A stretch of 64,000 nucleotides of DNA. It comes from Devosia sp. FJ2-5-3 (lineage in GTDB: Bacteria > Pseudomonadota > Alphaproteobacteria > Rhizobiales > Devosiaceae). The translations under genes and the position numbers were made by a program. The stretch's first letter is position 1, and every line of letters starts with the position of its first letter. Below the pieces are notes generated by a model. That model ran no database searches. It was given only the letters and a program-made list of their open reading frames with translations, and was not told the DNA's origin. Shown here one piece after another: positions 26,744 to 36,900 of this stretch. Location of the stretch: assembly GCF_029201545.1 (NCBI RefSeq), contig NZ_CP104007.1, forward strand, positions 592,501 through 656,500, written 5' to 3'.

Positions 26744-28017
26744 CGCGACAGCGTTATCCCGAGGCTGACCTGATGGCTGTCGCTCTGGCCGCGACTTGAA
26801 TTGTCGCGGCGGCCATAGCCATAATCCGCACTGAGGGCCGTGTGGGCGTTGACGCTGTAGTCGGCGCCCGCACCCACGCCATAGCGGTTTTCCGTCTCGG
26901 TGCTGCCGACAAACTGGGTCGTGCTCCAGTCGGCACTGGCGCGCAGCCGCAGCCATGAGTTGACGGTATAGGCGAGGTTGGCAAGGGCAGTGTTCTGGAT
27001 ACGGGCCGTCCCGGCATTGTCGGGGCCGGCGGGCTCCAGCGTCGTCTCGAGGCTTGCCGTCATCAGGACCGTGGGGTCAGGGGTAAAGCTTAGGCTCGCC
27101 CCGTAGAGCTGGGTCGTCACGTCACCCACATTGCCGGCGTGGAAGATCCGTTGGCCCACACCCGCCGAGACACTTGCCGTCAGGATATTGTTCCATGATC
27201 CCGAAACGCCGGCGCGCAGCGTGCGGTTGGTCGCGTCTGCCTTCTCGCCATTGACGCCCGCGACATCAAAGAAGTCGCGTGCCAGTCCCGCCTGGGTGAA
27301 CACTTCGAAGATCGGCGTAATCTGGTAGCCCACGCGCAAATTACCCGATGCGGTCCAGCGGTTCTGGTCCACATTGTCGGTTTCGCCGGTATCGCGGCGT
27401 GTGGAGGGGCCATAAGTCGTTCGAGCGGCCTCCGCGTCGACGCCGACATTGAACAGGCCGAACTGCCGGTCGATTCCGACACCGAGATTGCCGCTCATCA
27501 CCTGAGGCGGGACGACGAGCTGCGGATTGAGATCGAGGGATCCGGGCAGGTCCTTGCTGAGGCTGAAGGCGGCGTTGCCGCTGAGACGCGTGACATTGTC
27601 CAGCGCCATGTCTGCGGAGAGCCCAAGGCGCATATTGGTGATGGTCACATTGTCCTGGCCGCTGGGCTTGGCGATCTCCGCGCTGCCATTGGCGGTGATA
27701 TCGGCCAGGCTGCCATCGTAGAGTGCCGAGAATTGGGGGGTCAGGCGCGTGACGAAGGTCTGTCCGCTCGTCGATTGCGTCAGCGTGCCCCTTAGCCCCA
27801 CGGACCAGTCGATGTCGAACGGGAGGTGGTGGGGCTCGACCGGCACGCCATAGTCGTCGAGAACGGGCGCTGCCGGATAAATGCCCGGCCGCAGCCGTTC
27901 ATTGTCGGTCTCCGAGCCATCGGCACCAAACGGCTGCGCGAGCACCGGCGCACAGAGACAAGTGGTGGCAAGAGCCACAACCACTCTGATGCGCCATATC
28001 AGCGACAGCATTGGCAC
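26740..28017 (-). CDS. Outer-membrane beta-barrel protein
   Basis: This 425-residue protein has a signal peptide (LCAPVLAQP). The mature part consists of alternating hydrophobic beta strands joined by polar turns, rich in Gly, Asn, Thr and Ser (such as GVGIDRQFGLFNVGVDAEA), with no globular domain. This fits a BBP2-type barrel of Hyphomicrobiales, often found with exopolysaccharide genes. It ends in Leu-Ser-Arg instead of the usual aromatic residue, because its last codons fall in a dispersed repeat. Its function is unknown. Confidence 0.78.
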   Translation of the reverse strand: MPMLSLIWRIRVVVALATTCLCAPVLAQPFGADGSETDNERLRPGIYPAAPVLDDYGVPVEPHHLPFDIDWSVGLRGTLTQSTSGQTFVTRLTPQFSALYDGSLADITANGSAEIAKPSGQDNVTITNMRLGLSADMALDNVTRLSGNAAFSLSKDLPGSLDLNPQLVVPPQVMSGNLGVGIDRQFGLFNVGVDAEAARTTYGPSTRRDTGETDNVDQNRWTASGNLRVGYQITPIFEVFTQAGLARDFFDVAGVNGEKADATNRTLRAGVSGSWNNILTASVSAGVGQRIFHAGNVGDVTTQLYGASLSFTPDPTVLMTASLETTLEPAGPDNAGTARIQNTALANLAYTVNSWLRLRASADWSTTQFVGSTETENRYGVGAGADYSVNAHTALSADYGYGRRDNSSRGQSDSHQVSLGITLSR

Positions 28018-28092
28018 AGACGACTCCGTTCGCTACGGGGAGGTGATCCCTAATCCTTTCAGCTTATGGTTAACGAAGTCTTTCGAGGCGCC

Positions 28093-28542
28093 TCAGACTG
28101 GCTCCACTTTCAGCACCGGGCCATCATATCCGACGATCCGGATGCGCTGGCCAACCGGAAGGTCGGGACCGGCGATGCGCCAGACGCTGTCGCCAAGCGA
28201 CAGGCGCCCGAAGCCTCCCGCGATGGGCTGGTCCAGGGTAAATTCCTGCCCGACAAAGCGCTCGGCGCGACGGTTGAGAAAGGGCTGGTCGTCGGTCGAT
28301 TTCCGCGATCGACTCCACCGTAGCCAGGCGAAGATCGATGCCAGGGAGAGTATGGCAAACATGAGCCATTGCCATGGCCAGTCCATCGGCTGGATGAAGA
28401 CGACGAGGCCGGTGACGATGCCGGCGGTCCCCAGCCAGACGAGAAAGCCGCCCGGGACGACGAGCTCCAAGGCGAGCAGGACGAGCCCGGCGATGATCCA
28501 GCCCCAGGGCGCATTGGCGGCGAGAAAATCGACGATCATCAT
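28093..28542 (-). CDS. NfeD family membrane protein (short form)
   Basis: This 149-residue protein has two or three N-terminal membrane segments (WGWIIAGLVLLALELVVPGG) and a C-terminal OB-fold domain (GRLSLGDSVWRIAGPDLPVG). It lacks the ClpP-like protease domain of long NfeD proteins. Short NfeD proteins assist stomatin/SPFH proteins, and the gene lies 9 bp downstream of such a gene here. Confidence 0.9.
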   Translation of the reverse strand: MMIVDFLAANAPWGWIIAGLVLLALELVVPGGFLVWLGTAGIVTGLVVFIQPMDWPWQWLMFAILSLASIFAWLRWSRSRKSTDDQPFLNRRAERFVGQEFTLDQPIAGGFGRLSLGDSVWRIAGPDLPVGQRIRIVGYDGPVLKVEPV

Positions 28543-28551
28543 GCCAGCCCC

Positions 28552-29562
28552 TTATCCTTGCGCGGGATCGGACGAGCGGGACGAGGATGGAGGGCGTGCG
28601 GCAGGTCGCACGGAGCCTTCGGGCTTGTCGCCGCCGAAGGTCTCGCGCGCAATCTCGGCGATGCCGCCAATGGCCCCGATAACGCTTGCGGCCTCGATCG
28701 GCAGCATCAGCAATTTCTGGTTGGGGGAGGTGGCAATGCCTTCGAGCGCCTTGATGTAATTGTTGGCGACGAAATAGTTGATGGCCTGCACATTGCCCGA
28801 GGCAATGGCGTCGGACACAAGCTGGGTCGCCTTGGCTTCAGCTTCGGCGGCACGCTCGCGGGCTTCGGCATCGCGGAAAGCGGCCTCGCGGCGTCCTTCG
28901 GCCTCGAGGACCTGGGCCTGCTTTTCACCCTCGGCCTTGAGGATGGCGGCCTGACGCCGGCCTTCGGCCTCGAGAATGGTGGCGCGCTTCTCGCGTTCGG
29001 CCTTCATCTGCCGACCCATGGAATCGACGAGATCCTTGGGCGGATCGATATCCTTGATCTCGATACGGGTAATCTTGATGCCCCAGGGCGAGACCGCCGT
29101 ATCGACGACGCGCAGCAGGCGCTCATTGATCTCGTCGCGGTGGCTCAGAAGCTCGTCGAGGTCCATCGAGCCCATGACCGTGCGGATATTGGTCATGGTG
29201 AGGTTGAGAATGGCGTTTTCGAGATTGGCTACTTCATATGCCGCGGCGGCGGCGTCGAGCACCTGATAGAAGGTGACGCCATTGGCGGTGATCGAGGCGT
29301 TGTCGCGGGTGATGACTTCCTGGTGAGGGACGTCGAGCACCTGCTCCATGACGTTGATCTTCTTGCCCACACTATCGATGAACGGCACGATCAGATTGAG
29401 GCCGGGCTTGAGGGTCCGGGTATATTTGCCGAACCGTTCGATGGTGAAATTATAGCCCTGCGGCACCGTCTTAGCACCGGCGAAGAGGACCAATATCAGC
29501 AGAATGCCAATGCCTATGAGGGTGATGCTCAGCCCGTCCAATCCGAATTCCTCCAGCCCCAT
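28552..29562 (-). CDS. SPFH/stomatin-family membrane protein (QmcA-like)
   Basis: This 336-residue protein has one N-terminal membrane helix ([17 protein letters not shown]), a band-7 domain at about 40-190 ([20 protein letters not shown]), then a long Ala/Glu-rich coiled coil with repeated [11 protein letters not shown] units at about 195-255, and a hydrophobic C-terminal segment. SPFH proteins form large membrane rings that organise microdomains and modulate membrane proteases. It is paired with NfeD, as is usual. Confidence 0.93.
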   Translation of the reverse strand: MGLEEFGLDGLSITLIGIGILLILVLFAGAKTVPQGYNFTIERFGKYTRTLKPGLNLIVPFIDSVGKKINVMEQVLDVPHQEVITRDNASITANGVTFYQVLDAAAAAYEVANLENAILNLTMTNIRTVMGSMDLDELLSHRDEINERLLRVVDTAVSPWGIKITRIEIKDIDPPKDLVDSMGRQMKAEREKRATILEAEGRRQAAILKAEGEKQAQVLEAEGRREAAFRDAEARERAAEAEAKATQLVSDAIASGNVQAINYFVANNYIKALEGIATSPNQKLLMLPIEAASVIGAIGGIAEIARETFGGDKPEGSVRPAARPPSSSRSSDPAQG

Positions 29563-29628
29563 GGCGCAAACTCCTGCTGCCGCTTTCTGAAAAGCAATCT
29601 AGGGGGCATCAAGGGTGTAGGCAATCAG

Positions 29629-30429
29629 TCACGGCGAATAGACAGCCGGATCGGTCGGGCGCGGGGAGAGCTGGGCAAAGACCGAACGGGCAATTGTTTC
29701 CAGTTTTTCAGGGGCATAAGGCGCCGTGATCGTGCAGGTAAGGGTGTCGTCGGCCCAATAGAGGGCAGTATCGACGCCGAGCGTGGCCAATTGATAGGTC
29801 GGCGCGTCCACGGTCAGGGCGGGCGTGACATAGAGGGTGAGGCGCTCCCCTGCGGCGTCTTCATACATGAGCTGGGCAGCGCGGCCACCGGGGACATCCG
29901 GAGCCGGCAGGAGCCGTCCGCCGAGGAAGGTCAATCCCGAGGAGATGAGATCGGGCATGGCAAGATTGGTCTGCAGGCGCGCCGACAGCCAGGTGGTCAA
30001 ATGGGCGCTGTCGTCTCCCGGCACTTCCACCGAATGTCGATTTTCCCCGACATAGACCGTATGGGCGCTGACAGCGCTGGCAATCAGGCGATCCGCGGGG
30101 CCAGGACCGGCGGAAAGATCCCGCAGGAACCAGCCCGCGCCGATGCCAAGGCCCGCAATGACCACTGCCGCAACCGCATTGGACCAGAACCGGCCGCGCT
30201 TCTGCCGGGTGGTCGCCGCAATGCGAGCCGTATCGAGGCGTGCCGGCAGGGGTTCGCTGATCACCGGGCCATAGAGGGCGCGAATGGCGTCTGACTGGCG
30301 CTGCATCTGGGCCAGGTCGGCGGCGAGTTCGGGGCGGTCGGCGAGGCGCCGTTCAAGGTCCTGCCGCTTGGCCGCATCGAGTTGCCCATCGGCCATGGCC
30401 ATCAGGAGGTCTTTGGTAATCTCGCTCAT
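29629..30429 (-). CDS. Anti-sigma factor, membrane-bound
   Basis: This is a 266-residue protein. Residues 1-75 form a helical cytoplasmic sigma-binding domain (MADGQLDAAKRQDLERRLA) without an obvious Cys/His zinc site. One membrane helix follows near 85-105 (AVAAVVIAGLGIGAGWFL), then a periplasmic domain of about 160 residues. It overlaps the sigma gene start-to-stop by 4 bp, as expected for a co-translated sigma/anti-sigma pair. The periplasmic signal is unknown. Confidence 0.9.
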   Translation of the reverse strand: MSEITKDLLMAMADGQLDAAKRQDLERRLADRPELAADLAQMQRQSDAIRALYGPVISEPLPARLDTARIAATTRQKRGRFWSNAVAAVVIAGLGIGAGWFLRDLSAGPGPADRLIASAVSAHTVYVGENRHSVEVPGDDSAHLTTWLSARLQTNLAMPDLISSGLTFLGGRLLPAPDVPGGRAAQLMYEDAAGERLTLYVTPALTVDAPTYQLATLGVDTALYWADDTLTCTITAPYAPEKLETIARSVFAQLSPRPTDPAVYSP

Positions 30430-30932
30430 TTTACCGTCCTCAGATGCGGCTCTGCCGGCGTTCCCGTCAGGGTCCGCAAAGCCGAGCGGGCGCGGCCGAG
30501 GCGGCTCATCAGCGTCCCGACGGGGATGTCGAGGATGCTGGCGGCATCCTGATAGGAAAGACCTTCGAGCGTGACCAGAAGCAGGGCCTCCTTTTGTTCA
30601 AGCGGGATGGTTTCGAGGGCCCGGCCGAGTTCGGCTAGGGCGAGATGGCCGGGCTGCGGCGGCTGCACCGCGGGCTCGGGAATGCTGTCGATCTGGACAA
30701 TTTCCCCGCGCCGCCTGCTATTGCGCAGATCATTGCGGTGGATATTGGTGAGGATAGTGAAGAGCCAGGCGCGCACAGGCCCGCGGGGTCGAAACAACCC
30801 GCGGCGGGAGATGGCGCGTTCGAGGCAATCCTGCACGAGATCGTCGGCGCGGTCGATGTCGCGGGTCAGCGCCCGGGCATACCGCCGGAGCGCGGGTACG
30901 CAGGCCTCGATTTCGTGCAGGATTTCCGCCAC
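30426..30932 (-). CDS. ECF-type RNA polymerase sigma factor
   Basis: This 168-residue protein has region 2 at about 15-80 (ALTRDIDRADDLVQDCLERA, then PVRAWLFTILTNIHRNDLR) and region 4 at about 105-155 (LEGLSYQDAASILDIPVGTLMSRLGRAR). It lacks regions 1 and 3, as in ECF factors. It lies 14 bp after the small exported protein gene and overlaps the anti-sigma gene, so all three form one operon. Its target promoters are not identifiable here. Confidence 0.95.
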   Translation of the reverse strand: MAEILHEIEACVPALRRYARALTRDIDRADDLVQDCLERAISRRGLFRPRGPVRAWLFTILTNIHRNDLRNSRRRGEIVQIDSIPEPAVQPPQPGHLALAELGRALETIPLEQKEALLLVTLEGLSYQDAASILDIPVGTLMSRLGRARSALRTLTGTPAEPHLRTVK

Positions 30933-30946
30933 TTGGGGGCTTTCAG

Positions 30947-31339
30947 CTATTCGATGGCAAGATGCCAGACGCCACCGACGCCGTCACCGGTAATATCGCC
31001 GGGGGCCTTGTCGTCGACCCAGTAGTAGAGCGGCATGGACTTATAGGCCCACATCTTGGTGCCATCTGTCCGTTCTACAATGGAAAAATCGCCTTCGGCC
31101 GCGGCGGCATCGTCAGCGAAGAGCGGGGGCCATTTTTCGGCGCAGGTGTCGTAGCAATTGGTGACGCCTGGCTCATCCTTGTCGAAGATATAAAGGGTCA
31201 TGCCGTTGGCATCGGTCAGGACCATCTTGCCGCCGATGTCGGTGGATTTGACCGCGCCGCCGAGATAGTCGGCGGCGAATGCCGGAGTAACAAGGGCGGC
31301 GAGCAGGGCTGCACCGGCCAGAATATTACGGAAATTCAT
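30947..31339 (-). CDS. Small exported protein with Y-x-(FWY)-x2-D repeats (COG4315 type)
   Basis: This 130-residue protein has a signal peptide (LVTPAFAADY). The mature part has the family's paired motif LYIFDKD near residue 50 and LYYWVDDKAPGD near 105, plus two cysteines in NCYDTCAEKWPPLF. Proteins of this family are often annotated as secreted or lipoprotein repeats of unknown function and occur beside ECF sigma genes. It is the first gene of the sigma/anti-sigma operon. Whether it is a sensor or a target is not known. Confidence 0.85.
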   Translation of the reverse strand: MNFRNILAGAALLAALVTPAFAADYLGGAVKSTDIGGKMVLTDANGMTLYIFDKDEPGVTNCYDTCAEKWPPLFADDAAAAEGDFSIVERTDGTKMWAYKSMPLYYWVDDKAPGDITGDGVGGVWHLAIE

Positions 31340-31349
31340 GGCGTTGTCT

Positions 31350-31377
31350 CCTCATGCGGGACCGCATGAGGCGGTCC
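31350..31377 (-). promoter_or_regulatory. Two mutually exclusive hairpins over the ribosome site of the ECF operon leader gene
   Basis: On the minus strand CCTCATGCGG and CCGCATGAGG form a perfect 10-bp stem with a 2-base loop (31371-31350) that takes in part of the GAGGAGA ribosome site. The 5' arm can instead pair in an upstream hairpin, GGACCGC with GCGGTCC around CTCAT (31377-31359). The two structures share bases and cannot coexist. This looks like a translational switch; its trigger is unknown. Confidence 0.5.
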
Positions 31378-31426
31378 GCATAAGGATCAACACCCTGGGG
31401 GCCGGTTTAATCCGCGCCCTGAAAAA

Positions 31427-31972
31427 TTATTCTTCGTCGGTGAAGCGAACGGCGCCGATATGGGGGAGATTGCGGTTGCGCTGGCCGTAGTCGATGCCAT
31501 AGCCGACGACGAATTTGTCAGGGATTTCAAAGCCGAGCCATTTGGCGTTGATCTCGGTCTCGCGGCGCGAGGGTTTTGAGAGCAGGGCGCAGATTTCCAT
31601 GCGGCGGGGATGGCGGGTTTCGAGGATCTCGAGGACGTGCTTGAGGGTGTGGCCGGTGTCGATAATGTCTTCGACGACGAGGACATCGCGACCGGCGATC
31701 TCGCCGCGCAAGTCCTTGAGAATCCTCACTTCCCGGCTCGATTCCATGGCATTGCCATAGGAGGAGGCCTCGAGGAAATCGACTTCGACGGGCAGGTCGA
31801 GTTCGCGGACGAGGTCGGCGATGAAGATGAAGGAACCACGCAGGAGGCCGACTACGACGAGCTTGTCGGTGTCGGCAAAATGGGTCGAAATCTCGCGGGC
31901 CAGGGCTTCCACCCGGGCGGCAATGGCCTTGGCGGAGATCAGTTCATCGACGACATAGGGCTTTTGGGTCAT
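31427..31972 (-). CDS. hpt: Hypoxanthine phosphoribosyltransferase
   Basis: This 181-residue purine-salvage enzyme converts hypoxanthine (and usually guanine) with PRPP to IMP or GMP. The PRPP loop is [14 protein letters not shown] near residue 105, with the paired acidic residues Glu-Asp, and the early loop [13 protein letters not shown] precedes it. The order and length are those of bacterial Hpt. A GC-poor leader of about 100 bp separates it from a repeat cluster upstream. Confidence 0.95.
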   Translation of the reverse strand: MTQKPYVVDELISAKAIAARVEALAREISTHFADTDKLVVVGLLRGSFIFIADLVRELDLPVEVDFLEASSYGNAMESSREVRILKDLRGEIAGRDVLVVEDIIDTGHTLKHVLEILETRHPRRMEICALLSKPSRRETEINAKWLGFEIPDKFVVGYGIDYGQRNRNLPHIGAVRFTDEE

Positions 31973-32076
31973 GCGTATGTCCGGTTCGCAAACGGGCTGG
32001 ATTCGTTAGCAGACTGTTAGCATTGACGCGGTGCGGATGTGAATTGCCCAGTGGGGGATCTTACCGGCGATGACGT

Positions 32077-32211
32077 CGCGGGAGGCACCCCCACCTAGCC
32101 TCCCCCTGAAGAAGGGGGAGGGACAGATCGAGTTTGCGGAACGGTTGGGTGCAGAGCCTCTGGCGAGAGCCCACCACCTAGCCTCCCCCTGGAGGAGGGG
32201 AGGGACAGATC
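32077..32211. repeat. Two direct copies of a C-rich palindromic repeat downstream of gltD
   Basis: CCACCTAGCCTCCCCCTG occurs at 32091-32108 and again at 32174-32191. Each is followed by a G-rich complement and GGGACAGATCG. The first forms a perfect 9-bp hairpin, CCTCCCCCT with AGGGGGAGG, at 32099-32121. Related hairpins lie between gltD and gltB. They belong to an intergenic palindromic family rather than to a gene. Confidence 0.8.
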
Positions 32212-32224
32212 GGTGGGTGGGCGA

Positions 32225-33652
32225 TTACCGGGGCAGGTCGGTCTTGCCCATGAGGTCCATGTCGATGGCGCGGGCGGCCTGGCGGCCTTCGCGGATGGCC
32301 CAGACGACGAGGGACTGGCCGCGGCGCATGTCGCCGGCGGCGTAGACCTTCTCGACCGAGGTCTTGTAGGTGAAGGTGTCGGCAAAGATATTGCCGCGCT
32401 TGTCGAGGTCGGCACCCAGTTCGGAGAGCAGACCCTCCTTGACCGGGCCGGCAAAGCCGATGGCGAGGAGGACGAGGTCGGCCTTGATGATGAACTCGCT
32501 GCCCGGGATCGGCTGGCGCTTGCGATCGACGCGGGCGCATTCGACGCCGGTGACCTGACCCTTGGCATTGCCGATGATTTTCATCGTGCCGGCGGAGAAC
32601 TCGCGGATGGCCCCTTCCGCCTGCGAGGACGAGGTGCGCATCTTGACCGCCCAATTGGGCCAGTTGGTCAGCTTGTTTTCCAACTCCGGCGGCATGGGGC
32701 GGACGTCGAGCTGAGTGACGGCGATGGCGCCCTGGCGGAACGAGGTGCCGACGCAGTCGGAGGCCGTATCGCCGCCACCAACGACGACGACATGCTTGCC
32801 GGCCGCGCTGAGCTGGAGTTCGGAGGACACATCTTCGCCGCCGAGGCGACGGTTTTGCTGGACGAGGAAGGGCATGGCGTAGTGCACGCCATTGAGATCG
32901 GTGCCTTCGGCATCCACATCGCGCGGGCGTTCGGCGCCGCCGCTCAGGAGCACGGCATCATACTGGGCCTGCAGCTCGGAAAGCGGGCGGGTGACGCCGA
33001 TGTTTTCGTTATAGTGGAAAGTGACGCCTTCGGCTTCCATCTGGGAAACGCGGAAGTCGATGTGTTCCTTCTCCATCTTGAAGTCGGGAATGCCATAGCG
33101 CATCAGGCCGCCGGCCTTGGGCTCGCGTTCATAAAGGTGAACGTCGTGGCCGGCGCGGGCCAGCTGCTGGGCGGCGGCGAGACCGGCCGGGCCGGAGCCG
33201 ACGATGGCGACAGATTTTCCAGTCTTTACCGGATTGATCTGCGGCTTGATCCAGCCGGACTTGATGGCCCGGTCGGCGATGGCCTGTTCGACGGTCTTGA
33301 TGGCGACGGGAACGTCATCGAGGTTCAGCGTGCAGGCTTCCTCGCAGGGCGCGGGGCAGATGCGGCCGGTGAATTCGGGAAAATTATTGGTCGAGTGGAG
33401 GTTGCGCGCGGCCTCCTCCCAGTCGCCGTTGTAGACGAGGTCGTTCCAGTCCGGGATCTGATTATGGACCGGGCAACCGGTGTCGCCGTGGCAGAAGGGG
33501 ATGCCGCAATCCATGCAGCGGGCGGCCTGGTCGACCACGCGCCCTTCCGAGAGCGGAATGGTGAACTCGCCCCAATGGCGGATGCGGTCCGAGGCCGGCT
33601 CATAGCGCGGCTCTTCCCGTTCGATCTCGAGAAAGCCTGTTACCTTACCCAT
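32225..33652 (-). CDS. gltD: Glutamate synthase (NADPH) small subunit
   Basis: This 475-residue subunit oxidises NADPH and passes electrons to GltB. Two 4Fe-4S clusters are held by the N-terminal cysteines in [19 protein letters not shown] and [15 protein letters not shown]. The FAD motif is [17 protein letters not shown] near residue 155 and the NADPH motif is [12 protein letters not shown] near 295. The ATG at 33652 follows AAGGAG by 7 bp; the frame is open upstream only through repeat DNA. It lies 315 bp downstream of gltB, an unusually wide gap for this pair. Confidence 0.97.
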   Translation of the reverse strand: MGKVTGFLEIEREEPRYEPASDRIRHWGEFTIPLSEGRVVDQAARCMDCGIPFCHGDTGCPVHNQIPDWNDLVYNGDWEEAARNLHSTNNFPEFTGRICPAPCEEACTLNLDDVPVAIKTVEQAIADRAIKSGWIKPQINPVKTGKSVAIVGSGPAGLAAAQQLARAGHDVHLYEREPKAGGLMRYGIPDFKMEKEHIDFRVSQMEAEGVTFHYNENIGVTRPLSELQAQYDAVLLSGGAERPRDVDAEGTDLNGVHYAMPFLVQQNRRLGGEDVSSELQLSAAGKHVVVVGGGDTASDCVGTSFRQGAIAVTQLDVRPMPPELENKLTNWPNWAVKMRTSSSQAEGAIREFSAGTMKIIGNAKGQVTGVECARVDRKRQPIPGSEFIIKADLVLLAIGFAGPVKEGLLSELGADLDKRGNIFADTFTYKTSVEKVYAAGDMRRGQSLVVWAIREGRQAARAIDMDLMGKTDLPR

Positions 33653-33967
33653 GGCTTTGCTCCTTGGATTGGATGTCGTTGGTGCGGTGCGTGTCGCCCC
33701 ACCCCCACCTAACCTCCCCCTCGAAGGGGGAGGAATGGCGCGGTGAATGGGACTGGATCGTGCCAGCAGAGTGGAGGAGTCCCTCCCCCTCATAGGGGGA
33801 GGCTCGGAGGGGGTGTACGGAGCCACGAGATCCGGGCTCTCGCCCCCCACCCTTGATCCTTCTTCCCAAAGTTCGCTCCACTGGAGCGAACTTCCCTCCG
33901 GGACGGGTCGAAGCCCGCAAGGGGGAGGGTGTCGACTGAGAGATCGACGCCAAATTTGGTTGCATCA
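33653..33967. repeat. Repeat mosaic in the gltB-gltD gap
   Basis: This 315-bp gap has no gene. It holds two exact 9-bp hairpins of the type CCTCCCCCT-N3-AGGGGGAGG (33713-33733 and 33782-33802). It also holds a 25-bp near-perfect palindrome, AAGTTCGCTCCA-C-TGGAGCGAACTT (33869-33893), and further G-rich runs near 33920. The hairpins match those downstream of gltD. I see no T-run terminator for gltB and no promoter I would trust for gltD. Confidence 0.85.
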
Positions 33968-36900
33968 TCATTCCGCCGCCACATGCGTGCCGGAGGCGCG
34001 CTTCTTTTCCATTTCGAGGATGGCGCGGCGGTATTCGACCGGCATGACCTTCACGAATTTGGGGCGCATCTCGGCCCAGTTCTCGAGGATCTGCTTGGCC
34101 TTGGTCGAGCCGGTATAATGCAGATGGTTCGAGATCAGCTGGTGCAGGCGCTCGTCGTCGTGCTTGGTCATGTCGCCGGAGATGTCGACGCGGCCATGCC
34201 ATTCGAGATCCCCACCGTGGTGGTGGAGCTTCTGCATGAGGTCTTCTTCTTCCTGGACGGGTTCGAGATCGACCATGGCGAGGTTGCAGCGGCTGCGGAA
34301 GGTCTCGTCCTCATCGAGGACATAAGCGACGCCGCCCGACATGCCGGCGGCAAAGTTGCGGCCGGTGGGGCCCATGACGACGACGAGACCGCCGGTCATG
34401 TATTCGCAGCCATGATCGCCCGTGCCTTCGACGACGGCGATGGCGCCCGAGTTGCGGACGGCGAAGCGTTCGCCGGCCACGCCGCGGAAATAGGCCTCGC
34501 CCTCGATGGCGCCGTAGAGCACGGTATTGCCAACGATGATCGACTTTTCGGCCGTGGTGATGGCCTTCTCGCTCGGACGGACGACGATGCGACCACCCGA
34601 CAGACCTTTGCCGACATAGTCATTGGCATCGCCGATCATGTCGATGGAGATACCCTTGGCAAGGAAGGCGCCAAAAGCCTGGCCGGCAGTACCGCGCAGG
34701 GTAATGGCGATGGTGTCGTCCGGCAGGCCGTCATGGCCATATTTCCTGGCAAGAGCACCCGAGAGCATGGCGCCGGCCGAGCGGTCGCGGCTGCGGATCG
34801 GCAGCTCGATCTGGACCGGCTTGCCGGTTTCGAGCGCCGGAGCTGCGAGTTCGACGAGCTTGCGGTCGAGCACGGCTTCGAGGTGATGGTTCTGTTCCTC
34901 GGAGTGATAGATCGTATCTTCACCCAGCGGCTCAGGCTTGTAGATCACCTTGGCGAGGTCGACGCCGTGGCTCTTCCAATAGTCGGTGACGCGCTTCTGA
35001 TCGAGCAGATCGGAGCGGCCGATAAGTTCGTTGAGGGTGCGGGCTCCCAGCTCGGCCAAAAGGCCGCGCAGCTCTTCGGCGATGAAGAAGAAGTAGTTGA
35101 TGACGTGCTCGGGCGTGCCCTTGAAGCGCTTGCGCAGCACCGGGTCCTGGGTGGCGACGCCAACGGGGCAGGTGTTGAGATGGCACTTGCGCATCATGAT
35201 GCAGCCGGCCGCGATCAGCGGAGCGGTGGAGAAGCCGAACTCGTCGGCCCCGAGCAGGGCGCCGATCAGGACGTCGCGACCGGTCTTGAGACCGCCATCG
35301 ACCTGGAGACGGACGCGGGAACGCAGGCGGTTGAGCACGAGGGTCTGGTGGGTTTCAGCCAGGCCGATTTCCCAGGGACCGCCGGCATGCTTCAATGAGG
35401 TCAGGGGCGACGCGCCGGTGCCGCCGTCATAGCCGGAGATGGTGATGTGGTCGGCGCGCGCCTTGGCAACGCCGGCCGCAACCGTGCCGACACCGACTTC
35501 GGACACCAGCTTGACCGAGATGTCGGCCTGCTCGTTGACGTTCTTCAGGTCATAGATGAGCTGGGCGAGGTCTTCGATGGAATAGATGTCGTGATGCGGC
35601 GGCGGGGAGATGAGACCCACGCCGGGCGTCGAGTGACGGGTCTTGGCGACGATCCAGTCGACCTTGTGGCCGGGCAGCTGGCCGCCTTCGCCGGGCTTGG
35701 CACCCTGCGCGACCTTGATCTGGATCTGGTCGGCATTGACCAGATATTCGGTGGTGACGCCAAAGCGGCCGGAGGCGACCTGCTTGATGGCGCTTCGAAG
35801 CGGGTTGCTCGAGCCGTCCGCGAGGGGCTTGTAACGATCAGGCTCTTCGCCGCCTTCACCGGTATTGGACTTGCCGCCAATGCGGTTCATGGCGATGGCG
35901 AGCGTCGTATGGGCTTCGCGAGAGATCGAGCCGAAGCTCATCGCGCCGGTGACGAAACGCTTGACGATCTCGACGGCGGGTTCGACTTCGTCGAGGGGGA
36001 CGGCCGTGCCGATCGGCTTGATGTCGAGCAGGTGGCGAATGGCGAGATAGCCGTTTTCGCCCGAGTTCACGCGCGCGGCATAGCTGTTGTAGCGGTCCTG
36101 CGCTGTCTCGGGGCTTTCCTCGAAAGTGCGGACGGCGTGCTGGAGATCGGCCACGACATCGGGCGACCAGGCATGCTTTTCGCCACGGATGCGATAGGCA
36201 TATTCGCCGCCGACATCGAGCTGCTTGCGCAGCACGGCGTCGTCGCCAAAGGCCAGATCGTGGCGCTTGACGGTTTCGGCCGCGATCTCGGTGATGCCGA
36301 CGCCTTCGATGGAGGTGGCGGTGCCGAAGAAATACTTGGCGACGAAATCAGAGTTGAGGCCGACCGCATCAAAGATCTGCGCGCCGCAATAGGACTGGTA
36401 GGTGGAAATGCCCATCTTGGACATGACCTTGAGGAGGCCCTTACCGACCGACTTGATGTAGCGGTAGACGACTTCGTCCGCCGAGACTTCCTCGGGGTAA
36501 TTGCCTTCGGCGTGCAGCGCCTGCAGCGCTTCGAAGGCGAGATAGGGGTTGATGGCTTCGGCGCCATAGCCGGCCAGCATGGCGAAGTGGTGGATTTCGC
36601 GGGCTTCGCCGGTTTCAACGACCAGACCCGTCGAAGTGCGCAGGCCCTTGCGGATGAGGTGGTGGTGCACGGCGGCGAGCGCCAGCAGCGTGGGGATATC
36701 CAGCCGGTCGGCCGAGACGAGGCGATCAGAGAGGATGATGATGTTGTATTCGCCACGCACCGCTTCCTCGGCGGCCTGGCACAGGGCGTCGATGGCCGCT
36801 TCCATGCCGGCAGCGCCGTTCACCTTGGGATAGGTGATGTCGAGCGTCTTGGTCTTGAACTGGTTGCTGTCGATATCGCCAATGGCGCGGATCTTTTCGA

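Noticed and set aside
32077..33967. Repeated C-rich units considered as a CRISPR array
   Set aside because: Units are palindromic, irregularly spaced, interrupted by gltD and not separated by unique spacers of constant length.
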